From the NCBI GenBank assembly GCA_937935075.1, contig CALGYB010000124.1:1-64000 (forward strand): a DNA stretch of 64,000 nt, given 5' to 3'. Below, one piece after another: positions 1 through 9,981 of this stretch. The stretch is from an uncultured Roseiflexus sp. (GTDB taxonomy: Bacteria > Chloroflexota > Chloroflexia > Chloroflexales > Roseiflexaceae). Position numbers and translations under genes: made by a program. Below the pieces are notes generated by a model. It was not told the DNA's origin. It worked only from the letters and a program-made list of their open reading frames with translations, and searched no databases. Position 1 is the first letter of the stretch. Each line of letters starts with the position of its first letter.

Positions 1-1904
1 TTGTGGCGCACGAAATGACCCACGGTGTCACTGATCGCGCATCGCGCTTGTTCTACTACTATCAGTCCGGCGCCATTAACGAGGCGTTCTCCGATATCTG
101 GGGCGAGTTTATCGATCTGACCAATGGCAAAGGGAACGACACACCCGGCGTTAAATGGTTGATAGGGGAAGATCTTCCTTCTTCAGTCGGCGTCATCCGC
201 AGCATGAGCAATCCGCCTGACTACAACGACCCTGACCGGATGACCAGTACCTTTTACTACTGCGAGGAGAATGACAACGGCGGCGTCCATACGAACAGCG
301 GCGTTGCTAACAAGGCTGCGTTTTTGATGGTGGACGGCGGAACCTTCAACGGCAGAACAGTGACCGGTCTCGGCATTTCGAAAGTCGCCAGCATTTTCTA
401 CGAAGTGCAGACGCGTCTGCTGACATCGGCCAGCGATTATCAGGATCTCTACAATGCGTTGCAGCAGGCCTGCACTAACCTGATCGGGACGAACGACATC
501 ACTGCCGCTGATTGCCAGCAGGTCAGGAATGCCATCGAAGCCGTCGAGATGAACCAGCAGCCTTCCGCTTGCGCCGCGCCGGAGGCGCCGATCTGCGACA
601 CAGGCGTACCCAACAATCTGTTCCTCGACGATCTGGAGATTCCCTCCAGCGGTCGCTGGGCAAAAAACGCTCTTGTGGGTTCAAATGCATGGTACTATCC
701 GCAGAACCCGAATCCTTATAATTTCGATGCCACCTACGCTACCAGCGGGCAATATAATATGTGGGGGTATAATATCCCAAACAGAGGGGATTATTTTATC
801 CATATGACCTCGGATGTCACGTTGCCTGGCGGCGCCTTCATGCACTTCAGGCACGCATATGGATTTGAAGATGGATTTGGAAATTTTTTTGACGGAGGCG
901 TGGTAGAGTACAGCACTGACGGCGGCGCCTGGATCGATGCCGGTTTGTTGTTCATCGATAATGGGTACAACGGTCGGCTATCGTCTTCTTACAACAACCC
1001 GCTTGGCGGTCGTCGAGCATTTGGCGGCGAAAGCAATGGATACATCTCCAGTCGTCTCGATCTGCAGTCGCTGGCAGGGAGGAACGTGCGCTTTCGCTTC
1101 CGTATCGGAACTGATATAAACATCGACGATTATGGATGGTTTATCGATGACATTCGCATCTACACGTGCTCGACGAGTGCGCCAACAGCGACGCCCTCTG
1201 CCACGCCGACGCCGCTGCCGACGGCGACGCCAACACCCTCCTCACGAATTGTCCATCTTCCGCTGATTGTGAAGCCGTTCGGCTGGCGGACGCTGGTGTA
1301 CACGACATTCGAGAACGACTTTCCAGGACCGTGGCGGGTTTACGATCTTAATGGCGCTGCGAGTGGCGAATATTTCTGGGCGCGCCGCAGCTGCCGTGCG
1401 TTCGAGGGCGAATTTAGCGGATGGGCGGTTGGCGGCGGAGCGCAGGGTGGTAACCTTGGGTGCGGCGCCGGATATCCGAACAATGCTGGGTCTTCAATGG
1501 ACTTCGGTCCATTCAGTCTGGTCGACGCTAGAGCTGCTGAACTCCGCTTCAAATTTTGGGGGAATATGGAGTTGAACTATGATCGGTTGTGCGCAGGGGC
1601 ATCGATCAATGGCACAAATTGGTACGGCGGATGCTGGTCGGGCAATTCGAATGGCTGGGTTGACGCCCGACTCGATCTGTCGAATGTTTATCGCCTCGGC
1701 AACCTGATGGGACGCCCGCAGGTGTGGGTGAGTCTATTTTTCGTCAGCGACGCAAGCGTTAACAAGCCAGAAGGAGTCTATGTCGACAACGTCGAGTTGC
1801 GCTTGTGTCCGGTAGGCGCGTCGTGTCCGGCGACGAGCTCTATGAGTCTGGCGTCTGCAGAGCTGATTGAGTTTCCGATTGAGGAAACACGATCGCAGCG
1901 ATGA
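1..1904 (+). CDS. Thermolysin-like (M4) metallopeptidase, C-terminal part, truncated by window start; followed by beta-sandwich/MAM-like domains
   Basis: Frame begins VAHEMTHGVTDRASRLFYYYQSGAINEAFSDIWGEF: HExxH plus downstream E typical of M4; Pro/Thr-rich linker (PTATPSATPTPLPTATPTP) before second domain. Confidence 0.9.
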   Translation, partial: VAHEMTHGVTDRASRLFYYYQSGAINEAFSDIWGEFIDLTNGKGNDTPGVKWLIGEDLPSSVGVIRSMSNPPDYNDPDRMTSTFYYCEENDNGGVHTNSGVANKAAFLMVDGGTFNGRTVTGLGISKVASIFYEVQTRLLTSASDYQDLYNALQQACTNLIGTNDITAADCQQVRNAIEAVEMNQQPSACAAPEAPICDTGVPNNLFLDDLEIPSSGRWAKNALVGSNAWYYPQNPNPYNFDATYATSGQYNMWGYNIPNRGDYFIHMTSDVTLPGGAFMHFRHAYGFEDGFGNFFDGGVVEYSTDGGAWIDAGLLFIDNGYNGRLSSSYNNPLGGRRAFGGESNGYISSRLDLQSLAGRNVRFRFRIGTDINIDDYGWFIDDIRIYTCSTSAPTATPSATPTPLPTATPTPSSRIVHLPLIVKPFGWRTLVYTTFENDFPGPWRVYDLNGAASGEYFWARRSCRAFEGEFSGWAVGGGAQGGNLGCGAGYPNNAGSSMDFGPFSLVDARAAELRFKFWGNMELNYDRLCAGASINGTNWYGGCWSGNSNGWVDARLDLSNVYRLGNLMGRPQVWVSLFFVSDASVNKPEGVYVDNVELRLCPVGASCPATSSMSLASAELIEFPIEETRSQR

Positions 1905-1985
1905 GACGATTGTTCTTCATTTCCATCCACGCAGCATCAAAATCGGGTATACTGTAGCAGAGCGTAGTGATGCTGTGGATAGAAG

Positions 1986-2016
1986 CCTGGAGGGTTTCTC
2001 TCCGGGCTTTGGTGTC
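1986..2016 (+). terminator. Possible hairpin terminator after M4 peptidase
   Basis: AGCCTGGAG-ggttt-CTCCGGGCT stem with one G:T pair, followed by short T-containing tail. Confidence 0.45.
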
Positions 2017-2061
2017 ATATGAGATAAGACGCGAGTGTGAGTACTTAGAAAGAGGTTTGCG

Positions 2062-3015
2062 ATGAGCCAGGGACAGGAAGGAAGAGCGTTTCAGAATCCC
2101 GATGCACGGGGAAGGTCGGTCTCTGCGTTGGTTATCCTGAGTTTAGTCGTGATTGTTGCTATTTTTCTCGTCAGCAACGCGGTCACGACGATTGAGGCCG
2201 GAACACGCGGCGTACTGAAGACGTTTGGTGAAATCACCGGTGTGCTCGAAGAAGGGTTGCATTTCCGCATGCCGTTCATCACATCTGTGACGGTGGTCGA
2301 GGTGCGCACCCAGCGGTACGAGTCGAACTCGAGCGCTGCATCGCGCGACTTGCAGACGGTGACAACACAGGTGGTCATCAACTATCGCCCCGATTCTGGT
2401 CAGGTGGACCGGCTGGTGCGCGAGATTGGCGTCGATTATGAGCGGCGGGTCGTCGATCCGGCGATCCAGGAGTCGATCAAGGCGGCAACGGCGCGCTTTA
2501 CTGCGGAAGAGTTGATCACCCGCCGTCCAGAGGTGTCGGATCTGATCCAGCGCGGGTTGAGCGAGCGGTTGACGCCGCGCGGTGTGATTGTCGAGAGTGT
2601 GTCGATCACCGATTTCAACTTCAGCCCCGAATTCGCGCGCGCCATCGAAGCGAAGCAGGTCGCCGAGCAGGATGCGTTGCGCGCGGCGCGTGAACTGGAG
2701 CGGGCGCGCATCGAGGCGCAGCAGCAGGTTGCACGAGCGGAAGCCGAAGCAAAGGCGCGGCTGGAAATCGCGCGCGCCGAAGCGGAAGCGTTGCGTCTAC
2801 AGCGTGAGGTCATTTCGGCGGAACTGCTGCAACTGCGCTTCATCGAGCGGTGGGATGGCGTCATGCCGCGCTTCGTCGGCGGCGAGAATAGCCTTCTGCC
2901 GATGTTGAACATTCCGGCGAGCGACGTGCTCGGCGACCGGGCGCCGGCGCCGCAGCGCGCGCCAGCCGAAGAGCCGGCGCCCGCGCCAGCGGCCGAACCC
3001 GCAGCATCACCGTAG
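2062..3015 (+). CDS. SPFH/band-7 (prohibitin/HflC-like) membrane protein
   Basis: N-terminal TM helix then TIEAGTRGVLKTFGEITGVLEEGLHFRMPFI; Ala/Glu/Arg-rich coiled coil. Confidence 0.9.
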   Translation: MSQGQEGRAFQNPDARGRSVSALVILSLVVIVAIFLVSNAVTTIEAGTRGVLKTFGEITGVLEEGLHFRMPFITSVTVVEVRTQRYESNSSAASRDLQTVTTQVVINYRPDSGQVDRLVREIGVDYERRVVDPAIQESIKAATARFTAEELITRRPEVSDLIQRGLSERLTPRGVIVESVSITDFNFSPEFARAIEAKQVAEQDALRAARELERARIEAQQQVARAEAEAKARLEIARAEAEALRLQREVISAELLQLRFIERWDGVMPRFVGGENSLLPMLNIPASDVLGDRAPAPQRAPAEEPAPAPAAEPAASP

Positions 3016-3021
3016 GGGCAG

Positions 3022-3050
3022 TAGGGGGCAGGTCTCAGACCTGCCCCCTA
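3022..3050. repeat. 14-bp perfect inverted repeat between convergent genes (possible bidirectional terminator)
   Basis: TAGGGGGCAGGTCT-C-AGACCTGCCCCCTA. Confidence 0.75.
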
Positions 3051-3060
3051 CGGGATTCGT

Positions 3061-3717
3061 TCAAATCCGTCCAACGCCCCCGTTCAGCACCACACGCAGC
3101 GCGGCGCGAATGTCGGGCGCCACACAGTCGGCGATGCCATCGGGACTGAGCCTGCTCTGTTCGTCGATCAGGATGGTGCGCATGCCGAGTTCACGCGCTG
3201 GGGGAAGGTTCTGCGGCGTATCTTCGATTAGCAAGGTATCGCCGGCAGCGACGCCGAGCGCATCGAGGACGCGGGTGTAGGCGATTCGGTTCGGTTTCGG
3301 CTGGAACTCGAAGAAGCGAATATCGAAGATGAGCGGGAAGTGCTGCGCAACACCGAGTGTACGCAGCACCCGCGCGGCATGCTCGGCAGGTGAATTGGTG
3401 AAAATCGCGCGTCGAAGATCGATCTGATCGAGCAGTGCATCAAGTTCGTCATCGCGCGCCAGAAACATGTCCAGCCGAATGTCGTGAATGACGCGCAGGT
3501 AGTCTTCGACGTCGATGTGATATTCTCGCTGTAAGCCGGCGAGCGTTGTTCCATAGCGAATGAACCAGGAGTGGCGTAGCGCAGGCGCCTCGTCGGGGGG
3601 GCATCCGGTGACTCGCTGCACGTATGTGTTCATGCGCTCGTCGAGAGCATGCTGAATGCCGGCAGAGCGCGAATAGAGTGTGCCGTCGAGATCAAACAGA
3701 ATTGCAGCGAGCGTCAT
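3061..3717 (-). CDS. HAD-family hydrolase (pyrimidine 5'-nucleotidase-like)
   Basis: ILFDLDGTLY motif I, FTNSPAEHA motif II, LLIEDTPQNL motif IV. Confidence 0.9.
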   Translation of the reverse strand: MTLAAILFDLDGTLYSRSAGIQHALDERMNTYVQRVTGCPPDEAPALRHSWFIRYGTTLAGLQREYHIDVEDYLRVIHDIRLDMFLARDDELDALLDQIDLRRAIFTNSPAEHAARVLRTLGVAQHFPLIFDIRFFEFQPKPNRIAYTRVLDALGVAAGDTLLIEDTPQNLPPARELGMRTILIDEQSRLSPDGIADCVAPDIRAALRVVLNGGVGRI

Positions 3718-3802
3718 TGCGTTGTCCTGTTCAGGATACTGCCACGTTCGTAGTATACCAGTTTTTCTGGCAACGAGTCGTCAGCGCAGACCCGGCGCTT
3801 CA

Positions 3803-4600
3803 TCACACAAACGCCGTCATCGCATCGTGCATATGCTGCTGAAAGGCGCGTTGCAGGACCGTGGCATCGACTGCGCCGTGGCGTAGCAGAATCGCGCCAA
3901 GCGGTTCGTGTTTCCCGGAAGCGCGGAGCCGGATCTGTTCGAGCAGAGCGTGTTCCAGTTGGTTGGGATCGATGTGCCCTTGTGCAATCAGATACTCGCT
4001 CAGGGTTCGCGGCGTCGCGCCATTGGCAGCGCGTAGGCGGCTTTGCAGCGTCAGCGCGCGCGCCAGCGCCTCTGGCGCCGTCTTGCCGCGCAGAACAAGG
4101 AGATGACCCAGGAGTATTGGTTTTCCCAGGCGGCGGAGTCGCTCCTGCTCTTCCAGCGCCACTTCGAGATCGGCATCGTTGGTAGCATGGAGCGCACGCA
4201 GGATGACGCCGATTGGTTGTGAGGCGTCTTGATGACGGAAGATGCGCGGTTTGTAGCGTTCAAGCACGCGGCGCGCCTTCGCCTCCCGCCATTCCTCAGC
4301 CGCTAGCGCGTCCTCCGGGTGCAGCACGACATAGTGCTCCAGGTAAGCAATACGCAGGTTCTGGTCGTCAGGGTCAATGGCGGATGCGCGCTCCAGGCAG
4401 TCCAGGCGCTGCCAGGGTTCGCGCACCAGGTGCGCCAGCGCTATCCAGGCATCGGCGCATCGGTGACCTTCGGCAAGGTGATCGCGGAGTTGGATCAGAT
4501 TGTAGCGGTGGCGCTGTACGAACGGGCATGGTCGAGGGCAGACGCGGCTCATAGCGACCTCTCGGTCATTGATGGGTGCAGAACGTGGTAGAAGCATCAT
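3803..4600 (-). CDS. Hypothetical protein with TPR-like N-terminus and GspE-N-like repeats
   Basis: Repeated pattern LGxxLLxxGxIxPxxLExALxxQ (e.g. LSEYLIAQGHIDPNQLEHALLEQ, LGAILLRHGAVDATVLQRAFQQ). Confidence 0.6.
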   Translation of the reverse strand: MMLLPRSAPINDREVAMSRVCPRPCPFVQRHRYNLIQLRDHLAEGHRCADAWIALAHLVREPWQRLDCLERASAIDPDDQNLRIAYLEHYVVLHPEDALAAEEWREAKARRVLERYKPRIFRHQDASQPIGVILRALHATNDADLEVALEEQERLRRLGKPILLGHLLVLRGKTAPEALARALTLQSRLRAANGATPRTLSEYLIAQGHIDPNQLEHALLEQIRLRASGKHEPLGAILLRHGAVDATVLQRAFQQHMHDAMTAFV

Positions 4601-4707
4601 GGCTTTGCCTGAATTGAAATATTAAATTATGCGTTGATGGCATGTTAAAACCGGATGATGACCAACGCAAACGTGCATGAGGCTGATTACGATCCGCTAT
4701 CGCACGA

Positions 4708-7329
4708 ATGGGCATCGTACTGCCTGGATTTGACATGCGTTCTCCTTCATGCGATCATTGCGCTATGACCGACTTTGTCGCACTCCTGCGCGGCGCGCGC
4801 GGTTACAACAACCAGATTGCGCATATTGAGCAGTTGCCGGCGCGCGCCGCGCGCTATGCCGAACCATCCGCGCCGCTGCCGCCGCTGATTGCCGCTGCGC
4901 TCGCCGCGCGCGGCATTTCCCGCCTCTATACCCATCAGGCAGCCGCGCTCGATGCCGCGCGCGCCGGTCACCACATCGGCATCGTGACGGCGACGGCTTC
5001 AGGGAAAACTCTCTGCTACCAGTTGCCGACGATTGAAGCGGCGCTGTCCGATCTCGCTGCACGTGCGCTGTTTCTCTTTCCTACCAAGGCGCTCGCCGCC
5101 GACCAGTTGCGTGCGCTGAATGCGCTCCTTGATGCGCTCAAAGCGGCCGGCGGTCCAACAGTGACGGCGGCGACCCTCGATGGCGATACGCCGCGCGCTG
5201 CACGCGACCGGGTGCGCGCCGGGGCGCACATTATCCTGTCGAACCCCGATCTGCTCCATCGCACGTTGCTGCCCGATCATGCGCGCTGGCAGGGGATTCT
5301 GGCGCGGTTGCGCTATGTGGTGCTCGATGAGGCGCATACGTATCGCGGCGTGTTTGGCACGCATGTCGCACTGATCATGCGGCGGCTACGGCGATTGTGC
5401 GCTTACTATGGCAGTGCGCCGCAGTTTATCTGCTGCTCGGCGACCAGCGCCAATCCACAGCACCATCTGGCAGCGCTCGTCGGTGATGAGGTGCAGGTGA
5501 TTGATGATGACGGCGCGCCGCAGGGAGAGCGGACCTTCCTGTTCTGGAATCCGCCGGTGATCGACAATCAGCGCGTGCCGGCGTGGATGCGCGCTTTGTT
5601 GCCGGAAAACGGTCAACGGCGCAGCACAAACGCCGAAACGGCGAATGTCCTGGCAACCCTGGTGCGCGCTGGGGTCAAGACGCTGGCATTTACGCGCACC
5701 CGGCGTAGCGCGGAACTGGTGCTGCGCTATGCGCGCGAGACGCTGGAAAACGGCGCTCCTGGAGAACGGTCGTCAACGCTGTGGACCGAACAGATCGCTG
5801 CGTATCGCGCCGGATACACGGTCGAAGATCGTCGGCGCCTGGAGCAGGCGTTTGCCCGTGGCGACCTGCGCGGGCTGGTCTCGACCAATGCCCTTGAATT
5901 GGGGGTTGACATCGGCGGTGTCGATGCAGTCGTGATCGGCGGCTTTCCGGGGACGATCGCCAGCGCCTGGCAGCAGGCGGGGCGCGCCGGACGTTCCCAG
6001 GGGAAAAGCCTGGCGGCGCTCGTGGCACAAGACGACCCGCTTGACCAGTTTTATATGCGGCATCCGGCGGAGTTTTTCAGCCGTCCGCATGAACATGCCC
6101 GTGTCGCGCTGGATAACCCGTACATCCTGCGTGATCAGTTGCGTTGCGCTGCTGCCGAACTGCCGCTGCACGACGCCGATGAGATCTGGTTCGGCGCAAC
6201 GTTCGCCCGATTGCGCGACTGGCTGTTGCGGCGTGGCGAACTGACGATGCTGCCAGACGGTCGTGTGGCATATGCGGGGACTGCCCGCCCTGCCGCAAGC
6301 GTGAACATTCGCAGCGCCGATGGCGATCCGATCGACCTGATCGACAGCGACTCAGGGCGTCGGATCGAGCAGATTGCGGCTACCCGCGCACCGTTCGAGG
6401 TTTTTCCCGGCGCGGTCTACATGCATCAGGGCGATACCTATGTTGTCGAAGCGTTGACTTCCCGGCAGGCGCTGGCGCGGCGTGCGCGGGTCGAATACTA
6501 TACCCGGACCATCGACGAAACCTCCATTGCCGTGCAGCAGGTGCGTCGGCAACGTCAGATCGGACCGGCGACCCTCGCGCTGGGGGTGGTTGACGTGACG
6601 CGGCAGGTCGTCGGCTATAAACGCAAGCGGCACTACACCGACGAGGTGATCGGAGAGTATGATCTGACCATGCCGCCGCAGACGTTTCGCACGATTGCGG
6701 TCTGGTGGACGATTCCTGAACCGATCTGCCGTCGGGTCGAGCAGGTATGCGACAATGCGCTCGATGCGCTGCACGCAATGGAGCACGCGGCTATCGGGTT
6801 GCTGCCGCTCTTCGCGCAGTGTGACCGCGCCGACATTGGCGGGCTTTCGACCGATGGGCATCCCGACACCGGCGCCGCGACGATCTTCGTCTACGATGGC
6901 GTGCCGGGAGGCGTGGGGATTGCCGAGGTCGGGTACGAGCAGGCGGCGCAGTGGTGGGAGCAGACCTGGCGGTTACTGATCGACTGTCCGTGCAGTGAAG
7001 GATGCCCGGCGTGCATTCAGTCGCCGAAGTGCGGGAACGCCAATCAGCATCTGTCGAAGATTGGCGCGGCGACGCTGGCGGCGCTGTTGACCGGGCATAC
7101 GCCGCCGCTGCCCGGCGCTTTTGATAAAAATGCGACCGGCGCGGCATTGATTGAAGATCTACAACGACAACTGGCGCGCGCGCGCAGCGAACCGCCAGGG
7201 ATGCGCCGCACTGCCGTGCTGGTGGCGCTACGCTACCGGATTGCAACCGGACGCGCGTGCATCAGCGATGATGCCGGCAGAGCGGCGCTGGCGATGATCG
7301 AAGCGGAAGCGAATGCATTGCAACGATAA
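4708..7329 (+). CDS. DEAD/DEAH-box helicase with C-terminal DUF1998-type Zn-binding region (YprA/MrfA-like); true start possibly at 4765
   Basis: TATASGKTLCYQLP, VLDEAHTYRG, ALELGVDIGGVDAVV, QQAGRAGR; C-terminal CPCSEGCPACIQSPKCGNAN cysteine cluster. Confidence 0.92.
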   Translation: MGIVLPGFDMRSPSCDHCAMTDFVALLRGARGYNNQIAHIEQLPARAARYAEPSAPLPPLIAAALAARGISRLYTHQAAALDAARAGHHIGIVTATASGKTLCYQLPTIEAALSDLAARALFLFPTKALAADQLRALNALLDALKAAGGPTVTAATLDGDTPRAARDRVRAGAHIILSNPDLLHRTLLPDHARWQGILARLRYVVLDEAHTYRGVFGTHVALIMRRLRRLCAYYGSAPQFICCSATSANPQHHLAALVGDEVQVIDDDGAPQGERTFLFWNPPVIDNQRVPAWMRALLPENGQRRSTNAETANVLATLVRAGVKTLAFTRTRRSAELVLRYARETLENGAPGERSSTLWTEQIAAYRAGYTVEDRRRLEQAFARGDLRGLVSTNALELGVDIGGVDAVVIGGFPGTIASAWQQAGRAGRSQGKSLAALVAQDDPLDQFYMRHPAEFFSRPHEHARVALDNPYILRDQLRCAAAELPLHDADEIWFGATFARLRDWLLRRGELTMLPDGRVAYAGTARPAASVNIRSADGDPIDLIDSDSGRRIEQIAATRAPFEVFPGAVYMHQGDTYVVEALTSRQALARRARVEYYTRTIDETSIAVQQVRRQRQIGPATLALGVVDVTRQVVGYKRKRHYTDEVIGEYDLTMPPQTFRTIAVWWTIPEPICRRVEQVCDNALDALHAMEHAAIGLLPLFAQCDRADIGGLSTDGHPDTGAATIFVYDGVPGGVGIAEVGYEQAAQWWEQTWRLLIDCPCSEGCPACIQSPKCGNANQHLSKIGAATLAALLTGHTPPLPGAFDKNATGAALIEDLQRQLARARSEPPGMRRTAVLVALRYRIATGRACISDDAGRAALAMIEAEANALQR

Positions 7330-7404
7330 CATTGGTTGTCCTAAACTTGCTCAAAAGTGTGCTACTATTCAAGAACGGCAGCTATCTGAAAGGTTTATTG
7401 GAAC

Positions 7405-7850
7405 ATGAGCGTCGCTTCAGAGTTGCCCGCCCTCGATCATGCTGCGCCTGGCAAGGTTGTCGCTGCGCTCGAAAAAGCGCTGGGCGACGACCTGATTTCA
7501 GTTGTCCTGTTTGGCTCTCGCGCCCGGAACGAAGCGGATGCGCCGGCAGCAGGTCATTTTCTCACGAACACGCCGCTCGTGTTCAGCGCCTGGCTGAATG
7601 CGCTGAGGAATTGGGGTTCGATGTCCACGTCCAAACCGATTATGGCGATGAGACCAGCGGGCGGACACCCCGGGATCTGTTCGACGAAGACGACGCTGCC
7701 CAGGCGCTCGTCCTGGCTGAAGAGGCGTGGCGCTGGCGGAGGCAATTCTCAGCGGGGCGCAAAAGGCGAGTGACGAAGCGAAGTGAGTCTCTGTATCATC
7801 CAAAATGCGATCCGTTGGTGACGATCACATCACGACGCCCCCAAACATAA
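7405..7850 (+). pseudogene. Decayed nucleotidyltransferase (MNT-like) gene
   Basis: LISVVLFGSRARNEADAPA in one frame, then plausible continuation (HAARVQRLAECAEELGFDVHVQTDYGDETSGRTPRDLFDEDDAAQALVLAEEAWRWRR) in another frame. Confidence 0.5.
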
Positions 7851-7906
7851 CCTGAGTCGCTGTCAGCGCACGTCTATGTGATCGTCACCCTTCGTCCTCA
7901 CCTACA

Positions 7907-8281
7907 TCAGGATGCCCCAAACGTCGATTTGGGGAACCACTCCGCCGCCGGTTCGACCGTGTCCGCCGGGCGCGGACCGGTGTCGCTCCAGTTTTCCTGG
8001 TTCTCCAGGGTCAACTCAGGCTCAACTTCCATATCGTGGGTGCAGAGGATCTGGCAGGAGAGGCGGTACTGACCGAGCAGACCGCGCTCGCTGAGTTTCT
8101 CATACTCGGCTGCGGTCATGGTGTCCGGTTCACCTGAAACAAACGTGACCCGGCACGTTGTGCAGCGCGCAATACCGCCGCACCGGTGCCCGATATTGAT
8201 GCCCATATCCTCGATGGCGTTCACCAACCGCTTGTCTGCGCTCCATTCAGCCGTTTTACCCGCAACTGTGATCTTCGGCAT
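7907..8281 (-). CDS. 2Fe-2S ferredoxin
   Basis: MPKITVAGKTAEW..GHRCGGIARCTTCRVTF..LSCQILC: C-x5-C-x2-C...C plant-type ferredoxin pattern. Confidence 0.88.
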   Translation of the reverse strand: MPKITVAGKTAEWSADKRLVNAIEDMGINIGHRCGGIARCTTCRVTFVSGEPDTMTAAEYEKLSERGLLGQYRLSCQILCTHDMEVEPELTLENQENWSDTGPRPADTVEPAAEWFPKSTFGAS

Positions 8282-9001
8282 GTGTGCTCCATCCTCCAGA
8301 TGTTTCAGAAAGCCTGCGAATACATGACCATGATACACGACATGTAGCAGACCGGAAACCGTGCGCCAGGTGTAGTCCTGGCAAAGGGCGCCGTCATGAG
8401 TTGACCGCAAGCGACGCATGCATCGCTCCCGACCTGTCTCCCTGATCTTATACTCATACGTGGTCATTCGTACCATACTGCCGGGGCGCTGCGGGCTAAA
8501 GCCCTCGCTAAGGACGTAAAAGTGCACGCTCCAATGAATCTGGGCGATCAACCACCAAGCGCTGCGGGCTAAAGCCCTCGCTGAGGACATGAAAGCCCTG
8601 CTGGGGCTGCTGCCGCCACTGCGCATTCATGCGCCTACGACTGCCGACGTGCGTTGCGGATCGTTACGCCGTGCGAATCGGGCGTGCGAACATCTTGTCT
8701 GACTGATCGCAAGTGAGTATCAGATCCGCCCTGCCGTAAGCTGGCTCGCCAGGTTTGGGTATGCACTCGGTGCGCATTGCGTTATCAGCGCCAACACCCA
8801 CTTCCGTAATCTGGCTCGCCAGGTTTGGGCATGCACAGCGCCAACAGGACGCTAACCGCATTCGTGACCCGTCTGATTATCATGCCCGGACCCCTATGGC
8901 AAACGATGCCATCCGCCGCATCTCTACGAGTGGTATACTATACAGGCGGTTGCGAAAGATACTGTTCAACGCTGGAAGTTCAGCGTTCCGAAAGGACAAT
9001 C

Positions 9002-9595
9002 ATGCTGCGTGGTCTTCGAATAGTGCTGCTGCTCGCGCTCGCGGCGATTGTCAGCGCGTGCAGCAGTTATGAGTTTCGTGGCGTAACGCTTGATCCCCCC
9101 AAAGAGGCGCCGGATTTTACCCTGACCGATTTCGAGGGCAGACCGTTTCATCTGAGCGATCATCGCGGCAAAGTCGTGATCCTGTTTTTTGGCTTCACCA
9201 ACTGCCCCGATATGTGTCCTGCTGCGCTTTCCGACATGGCTGCCGCCCGCCGCAAATTGGGCGCTGATGCTGAAAGGGTGCAGGGTATCTTCGTTTCGCT
9301 CGACCCGGACCGCGACACACCCGAACGCCTCAAGCGGTATGTCACCGCGTTCGACCCGACGTTCATCGGGGTGCGCGGCAGTGAAACGGAACTTGCGCCG
9401 GTTGTCAAGGACTACGGCGTGACCTACATGCGGCGCGACCTGCCCGACTCGGCGCTTGGCTACACCATCGACCACTCGACGTTCATTTATGTGATCGACG
9501 CTGCCGGGCGCTGGCGTTTGCTCTTCACGCACGGGATGCCGGTCGATGATATTGTCAGTGATCTGCGCTACCTGGTGCGGCGTGGAGGCGCGTGA
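9002..9595 (+). CDS. SCO1/SenC/PrrC family copper/thiol protein, lipoprotein signal
   Basis: LAAIVSACSS lipobox; FFGFTNCPDMCPAAL CxxxC; DHSTFIYVID conserved His region. Confidence 0.92.
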   Translation: MLRGLRIVLLLALAAIVSACSSYEFRGVTLDPPKEAPDFTLTDFEGRPFHLSDHRGKVVILFFGFTNCPDMCPAALSDMAAARRKLGADAERVQGIFVSLDPDRDTPERLKRYVTAFDPTFIGVRGSETELAPVVKDYGVTYMRRDLPDSALGYTIDHSTFIYVIDAAGRWRLLFTHGMPVDDIVSDLRYLVRRGGA

Positions 9596-9598
9596 GTC

Positions 9599-9973
9599 AT
9601 GGGATCGTTCCATCGCGTGGCGCTAGTGATCCTGGCGCTCGTGGCAGTTGGTGTTGCGGGTTCGGGCATCTGGTACGAGAACCAGCGGCGCAGCGCCGAA
9701 CGCTATCTCGTCTTCACAGTTCCGCCGGGCAGCGTGGCGCGCCTCGCTGCGGGCGAACCGCTCGAAATCCTGCCGCAAACCATCGAACTGTCGCTTCAGG
9801 GCAAAGATACACTCGTCATTCGCAATGAGGATGTGCAGTCGATTCAGGTGGGACCTTTCAAAATCGATCCGGGTCAGCAGTTCGAGCAGCGCTACTACAA
9901 TCCTGGCGTCTATGAACTGATCTGCACGCTCCACCAATCGCAGCGCCTTCGCATTGTGGTATCGCGGGAGTAG
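9599..9973 (+). CDS. Membrane-anchored cupredoxin-like small protein
   Basis: Single N-terminal TM; YNPGVYELICTLHQSQRLRIVV resembles the cupredoxin C..H ligand loop; adjacent to sco1-like gene. Confidence 0.55.
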   Translation: MGSFHRVALVILALVAVGVAGSGIWYENQRRSAERYLVFTVPPGSVARLAAGEPLEILPQTIELSLQGKDTLVIRNEDVQSIQVGPFKIDPGQQFEQRYYNPGVYELICTLHQSQRLRIVVSRE

Positions 9974-9981
9974 GAGACAAC

